Positions 12,989-16,391 of a DNA stretch of 16,391 nt are shown here, piece by piece. This stretch comes from an uncultured Fidelibacterota bacterium (GTDB lineage: Bacteria > Fidelibacterota > Fidelibacteria > Fidelibacterales > Fidelibacteraceae): positions 1 to 16,391 of the forward strand of contig CALMFL010000022.1 of the NCBI GenBank assembly GCA_937862595.1. Reading direction: 5' to 3'. The position numbers were made by a program, and so were the translations under genes. The notes beneath the pieces were generated by a model. It made no database searches and was not told the origin of the DNA. It saw only the letters and a list, made by a program, of their open reading frames with translations. Numbering within the stretch: position 1 is the stretch's first letter; every line of letters begins with the position of its first letter.

Positions 12989-15070
12989 ATGGCAACGTTG
13001 ACCAAAGATATTCGCAATATCGCTCTGGTTGGCCATTCGGCAACGGGGAAAACCATCCTGGCGGATGCGTTTCTCTTAAATGCGGGGACGATCAACCGTC
13101 TCGGATCGATTCAGGAAGGCACGACGGCTTCCGACTACACCTCGGAGGAGATCGAACGCCAGATCTCCCTGCGTGCGTCCCTGATGCACATCATGCAGCA
13201 AAATACAAAGATCAATCTGCTGGACGCTCCCGGCTATATGGATTTCTCCGGAGAACTGAAAGCGGTGTGCCACGTGGCCGATTCCGCCGTCCTGACCGTG
13301 GATGCAACGGCCAACGGGATCGAGGTCGGTACCGAGATCGCCTGGACGGCGCTGGAAGAAAGCGCTACGGCGCCCTTTATCGCCGTCACCATGCTGGACA
13401 AGGAACACACGCATTTTGACGTGATCGTTACGGATCTCCAGAAACGTTTCGGCGACCATGTTCTGCCGGTGCAGTTCCCCGTAAATGAAGGTCCCGCCTT
13501 CACGACGATCGTGGATGTCCTTAAAAAGAAATGCCTGGTTTTTGACGACAAAGGGAACTATACGGAACAGGATGTTCCGGCCGAACATCAGGGCCGCGTG
13601 GATGAATTATTTGAAAAACTGGTCGAACTCGTGGCCGAATCCGACGATGCCCTGCTTGAAAAATTCTTCGAGACCGGCGAACTGAGCCCTGAGGAGATCG
13701 GCAAGGGCATGAAAAATGCGATCGCGGGCCGTACCCTTTTCCCGCTTGTCTGTATCTCTTCCATGAAAAATGTCGGCGTGACCCGCCTGGCGGAGATCCT
13801 TGCCGAACTTGCGCCCGCTCCCGACCACGTCGGGGAGGTCAGGGGAAAGAAACCCGGGACCCCGGACACGATCGTCCGTAAGGTCGATGCCGCCGAACCC
13901 GTGAGCGTCTATATCTATAAGAGCCTGTATGAACAGCATATCGGCGAAATGTCCTATTTTAAGATCATGTCCGGTACCCTGAGACCCGGAATGGACCTTA
14001 AAAACGTAAAGTCGGGCGCCAATGAACGGTTCGGCACCTTCTTTACCATGAACGGAAAGACCCGTACCGATGTCACGGAAATGCATGCCGGGGATATCGG
14101 GTCGGTGGTCAAATTGAAAGAGACCCATACCTGCAACACTCTGTGCGATCCCAAAGCGCCCATCGAATACGATGCGATCGTTTTTCCGGACCCGATCATC
14201 CGGGTAGCGGTGGAAGCCTCGGCGAAAGGCGACGACGAGAAGATCGGCGTGGGCCTTGCCCAGATCTGTGCCGAGGATCCGAGCTTCCACTACGTCGTGG
14301 ACCCCGAACTCAAACAGACCATCGTATCCGGACTCGGCGAAACCCATCTGGATGTCAGTCTCAAGAAGATCGAACAGCGCTATAACATCCATATCAACCA
14401 GATCGAACCGCGCATTCCCTACCGGGAAACGGTACGCAAAACGGCGGAAGGCCATTACCGCCATAAAAAACAGAGCGGCGGCGCCGGACAATTCGGTGAA
14501 GTATTCCTGCGCGTTGAACCGAAAGAACGCGGCGAGGGCATTGAATTCGTCAGCGAACTGGTCGGGATGAACGTGGACCGCTCCTTTATTCCCTCGGTTG
14601 AAAAAGGCGTGAATCAGGCAACGGTCGAAGGCCCCATCAGCGGGTCCAAGGTGATCGATCTGAAAGTCGCCTTCTACGACGGTAAAATGCACCCGGTCGA
14701 TTCGAAGGACATCGCGTTCCAGATCGCCGGGCGCGGCGCGTTCCGCGAAGCCTTCCAGAAGGGCGATCCGATCCTGCTTGAGCCTATCTACGAGATCGAG
14801 GTCAAGATCCCAGAAGAATACATGGGCGACGTGATGGGCGACGTTTCGTCACGGCGCGGAAAAGTGCTGGGGATGGACAGCGACGGTCATTATCAGATCA
14901 TCAAGGCTTCCGTACCCCTTGCGAACCTCTACAAATACGCGAATACCCTGCGCTCGATCTCGCAGGGGCGGGGCATCTTCCGCCAGAAATTCTCGCATTA
15001 CGAGTATGTCCCGAAAGACATTCAGGAAAAGATCGCGGCGGAACATCAGAAAGAGCGCGAAGAAGCGTAG
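12989..15070 (+). CDS. EF-G-like translational GTPase (FusA paralogue type)
   Basis: 693 residues, full EF-G length with GTPase, beta-barrel and domains III-V. It belongs to the EF-G-like/EF-G2 branch rather than canonical FusA: the text around GPAFTTIVDVLKKK, PHIGE-like EQHIGEMSYFKIMSG and YRHKKQSGGAGQFGEV (about 489-504) matches what I recall of Bacteroidota EF-G-like proteins. G1 is intact (GHSATGKT, 15-22). Other GTPase motifs are unusual: switch I ERQIS instead of ERGIT, G3 DAPGYMDF (79-86) with Tyr83 where FusA has the catalytic His, and G4 TMLD (134-137) instead of NKxD. Its role on the ribosome is unknown. A classic TGGAGGAAAT ribosome site precedes the ATG. It lies 31 bp after the AMP-forming ligase gene and probably shares its transcript, closed by a strong terminator. 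Confidence 0.9.
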   Translation: MATLTKDIRNIALVGHSATGKTILADAFLLNAGTINRLGSIQEGTTASDYTSEEIERQISLRASLMHIMQQNTKINLLDAPGYMDFSGELKAVCHVADSAVLTVDATANGIEVGTEIAWTALEESATAPFIAVTMLDKEHTHFDVIVTDLQKRFGDHVLPVQFPVNEGPAFTTIVDVLKKKCLVFDDKGNYTEQDVPAEHQGRVDELFEKLVELVAESDDALLEKFFETGELSPEEIGKGMKNAIAGRTLFPLVCISSMKNVGVTRLAEILAELAPAPDHVGEVRGKKPGTPDTIVRKVDAAEPVSVYIYKSLYEQHIGEMSYFKIMSGTLRPGMDLKNVKSGANERFGTFFTMNGKTRTDVTEMHAGDIGSVVKLKETHTCNTLCDPKAPIEYDAIVFPDPIIRVAVEASAKGDDEKIGVGLAQICAEDPSFHYVVDPELKQTIVSGLGETHLDVSLKKIEQRYNIHINQIEPRIPYRETVRKTAEGHYRHKKQSGGAGQFGEVFLRVEPKERGEGIEFVSELVGMNVDRSFIPSVEKGVNQATVEGPISGSKVIDLKVAFYDGKMHPVDSKDIAFQIAGRGAFREAFQKGDPILLEPIYEIEVKIPEEYMGDVMGDVSSRRGKVLGMDSDGHYQIIKASVPLANLYKYANTLRSISQGRGIFRQKFSHYEYVPKDIQEKIAAEHQKEREEA

Positions 15071-15096
15071 ACCGTATCCGCTCAATGATTCGATAA

Positions 15097-15128
15097 GAAC
15101 GGGCTCCTCGCGGGCCCGTTCGTTTTTT
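15097..15128 (+). terminator. Intrinsic terminator after the EF-G-like gene
   Basis: An 8-bp stem GAACGGGC (15097-15104) with GCCCGTTC (15114-15121), a 9-base loop and a run of six T (15123-15128), starting 27 bp after the stop codon. Confidence 0.9.
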
Positions 15129-15142
15129 AGCGTCTATTTTCA

Positions 15143-15171
15143 TTGATGAACACGCCAAATAGTCGTATCTT
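15143..15171 (+). promoter_or_regulatory. Candidate promoter of hydE
   Basis: TTGATG (15143-15148), a 17-bp spacer, TATCTT (15166-15171), four of six consensus bases in each box. It lies directly after the terminator and would start transcripts near 15178, which supports the downstream hydE start at 15206. Confidence 0.35.
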
Positions 15172-15205
15172 GCCGCTTGGAAAAAAAGAGGGTAAAAGAA
15201 CGGAT

Positions 15206-16294
15206 ATGATCGATAAAATCTTAGAGAAAAATGACCCCGGCCTTTCGGATGTGACCGCCCTTCTCAATGCGGAGGGACGGGACCGCGGCCTGCTCTTTGA
15301 AAAAGCCCGGCAGGTGAAGGCGGAGCATGTGGGAAATAAGGTTTACCTCCGGGGACTGATCGAATTCTCGAACATCTGTGCAAAAGATTGCTTCTATTGC
15401 GGGATACGCAGATCGAATTCCAGGGTACCGCGCTACGACCTGAGCGACGAGGAGATCCTGAATGCCGCCTATTTCGCCTATAAAAACCGCTACGGCTCGA
15501 TCGTCATGCAGTCCGGGGAATTGACCGGTCCGCATTTTACGGAGAGGGTCGAAGGCCTGCTTGACGGGATCCGGGAAAGTACGGAAGGCAACTTGCGCGT
15601 AACGCTTTCCTGCGGAGAGCAGACGCCGGAAACCTACGAACGCTGGTTCAGGGCCGGCGCCGACCGTTATCTGCTGCGCATCGAGACAAGCAGCCGGGAG
15701 CTTTATTCCCGTCTGCACCCGAACGACGAAAAGCATTCGTTCGACAAGCGCCTGCAGGCGCTTCGCGACCTCCGCAGCGCCGGATTCCAGGTCGGTACGG
15801 GCGTCATGATCGGCCTTCCTTTCCAGACGACGGAAGATCTGGCCCGGGACCTTTTATGGATGAAGTCCATCGATATCGACATGGTCGGAATGGGGCCTTA
15901 TCTGGAGCATAAGGACACCCCCCTGTACACGTACCGCGATCTTCTGCTGCCGAAGCAGGCCCGCTTTGAGCTCTCGCTCAAAATGATCGCCATTCTCCGG
16001 ATCCTGATGAAGGATATCAATATCGCCGCCTCGACCGCCATGCAGACCATCGATCCTCAGGGGAGGGAGCGGGCCATCGACGCCGGCGCCAACGTGTTCA
16101 TGCCCAATATCACGCCCTGCCGCGTCCGTGAATTCTATAAGCTTTACGAAGATAAGCCCTGCACCGATGAGAACCCCGATGATTGCCGGCGCTGCGTCGA
16201 ACAGCGGATCGCATCCGTCAGCAACGACGTCGCTTATGATGAATGGGGAGATTCCGGCCATTACCTGAAACGAACCCGCCCCGCAGACCGATAA
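15206..16294 (+). CDS. hydE: [FeFe]-hydrogenase H-cluster maturase HydE (radical SAM)
   Basis: 362 residues from the ATG at 15206. A radical SAM enzyme that, with HydG and HydF, builds the 2Fe subcluster of [FeFe]-hydrogenase in the cytoplasm. The SAM-cluster motif CAKDCFYCGIR gives Cys58, Cys62, Cys65 (CxxxCxxC), preceded by LRGLIEFSNIC. MQSGE, RIETSS near the barrel's middle, and GTGVMIGLPFQT follow the HydE/BioB-like pattern. Near the end, a C-x7-C-x2-C motif (Cys319, 327, 330) matches the accessory cluster site described in Thermotoga HydE, which argues for HydE over PylB or BioB. In-frame TTG/ATG codons at 15143/15146 would add 20-21 residues unlike the family, without a ribosome site and upstream of the likely transcription start; GAGGG (15188-15192) precedes the chosen ATG by 13 bases. 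No hydF, hydG or hydrogenase gene is visible. Confidence 0.9.
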   Translation: MIDKILEKNDPGLSDVTALLNAEGRDRGLLFEKARQVKAEHVGNKVYLRGLIEFSNICAKDCFYCGIRRSNSRVPRYDLSDEEILNAAYFAYKNRYGSIVMQSGELTGPHFTERVEGLLDGIRESTEGNLRVTLSCGEQTPETYERWFRAGADRYLLRIETSSRELYSRLHPNDEKHSFDKRLQALRDLRSAGFQVGTGVMIGLPFQTTEDLARDLLWMKSIDIDMVGMGPYLEHKDTPLYTYRDLLLPKQARFELSLKMIAILRILMKDINIAASTAMQTIDPQGRERAIDAGANVFMPNITPCRVREFYKLYEDKPCTDENPDDCRRCVEQRIASVSNDVAYDEWGDSGHYLKRTRPADR

Positions 16295-16391
16295 AAATCG
16301 CAAGCCCGGGTTTTGATCATTGGATCAACCGGACAGATACCGAAAAGCTTGCCGTCTATTTTTATAAGAACTGACCCCGCTGAATTACGAA

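Noticed and set aside
2244..15203. Identical decamer AAAAGAACGG just upstream of the DUF2007 start (2244-2253) and the hydE start (15194-15203)
   Set aside because: The distances to the start codons differ (6 versus 2 bases), and two occurrences of an A-rich decamer can be chance; not enough for a shared regulatory site.
16295..16391. Open frame of about 27 codons after hydE (…PGFDHWINRTDTEKLAVYFYKN, ending near 16374) and an imperfect hairpin at 16309-16330
   Set aside because: There is no start codon or ribosome site for the frame, it is too short to judge, and the hairpin (TTGATC-ATTG-GATCAA core) lacks a T-run; the window ends before the context is visible.
1..16391. CRISPR array, insertion sequence, phage, toxin-antitoxin or defence system
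   Set aside because: I saw no regularly spaced repeats, transposase or integrase motifs, terminal inverted repeats with target duplications, or nuclease/toxin signatures; the genes are ordinary chromosomal families.
1..16391. tRNA or rRNA genes
   Set aside because: No cloverleaf with a GGTTCGAATCC-like T arm and no rRNA core sequences were recognised in the intergenic stretches on either strand.

Overview
The window looks like chromosomal DNA from an anaerobic, Gram-negative (two-membrane) bacterium. A PorV/PorQ-type outer-membrane barrel, a coiled-coil/TPR lipoprotein and an EF-G-like GTPase of the kind I remember from Bacteroidota and relatives all point to the FCB superphylum. An [FeFe]-hydrogenase maturase (HydE) points to fermentative or hydrogen-metabolising life. 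Cloacimonadota, Neomarinimicrobiota or a similar uncultured FCB phylum is my guess; the sequence alone does not settle it. Base composition is G+C-rich by eye in coding regions, with A+T-rich intergenic promoters.

Layout. 1-966: 3' part of a PorV-like barrel gene (+), closed by a 12-bp hairpin. 967-1266: hairpin-rich spacer without a credible gene, ending in the terminator of the next, oppositely oriented gene. 1267-2136 (-): TPR lipoprotein resembling CpoB/YbgF. 2137-2259: A+T-rich divergent promoter region. 2260-10379 (+): a tight run of eight genes: DUF2007 protein, hisS, purine nucleoside phosphorylase, GH13 debranching enzyme, DUF523 protein, M29 aminopeptidase, DUF362 protein with a 2x[4Fe-4S] ferredoxin tail, and an exported Ntn-hydrolase. 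Gaps are at most 10 bp or genes overlap. A near-consensus promoter in the tail of the DUF523 gene probably makes the last three genes separately expressible. 10380-10518: intergenic segment with promoter-like, palindromic and Shine-Dalgarno-like elements that face no normal gene. 10519-11403 (-): EamA/DMT transporter. 11422-12957 (+): acyl-CoA synthetase-like AMP-forming ligase, then 12989-15070 (+): EF-G-like GTPase and a strong intrinsic terminator. 15206-16294 (+): hydE.

How the genes fit together. The long run mixes translation (hisS), nucleoside salvage (PNP), glycogen/alpha-glucan debranching (GH13) and peptide or amide hydrolysis (M29 aminopeptidase, Ntn-hydrolase). It reads as housekeeping and catabolic genes sharing a transcript, not as a dedicated pathway. 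I found no CRISPR array, insertion sequence, phage gene, rRNA or tRNA, and no convincing new multi-gene system. The most unusual items are the non-canonical GTPase motifs of the EF-G-like protein, the altered P-loop and missing standard start codon of the AMP-forming ligase, and the orphan regulatory segment at 10407-10517.
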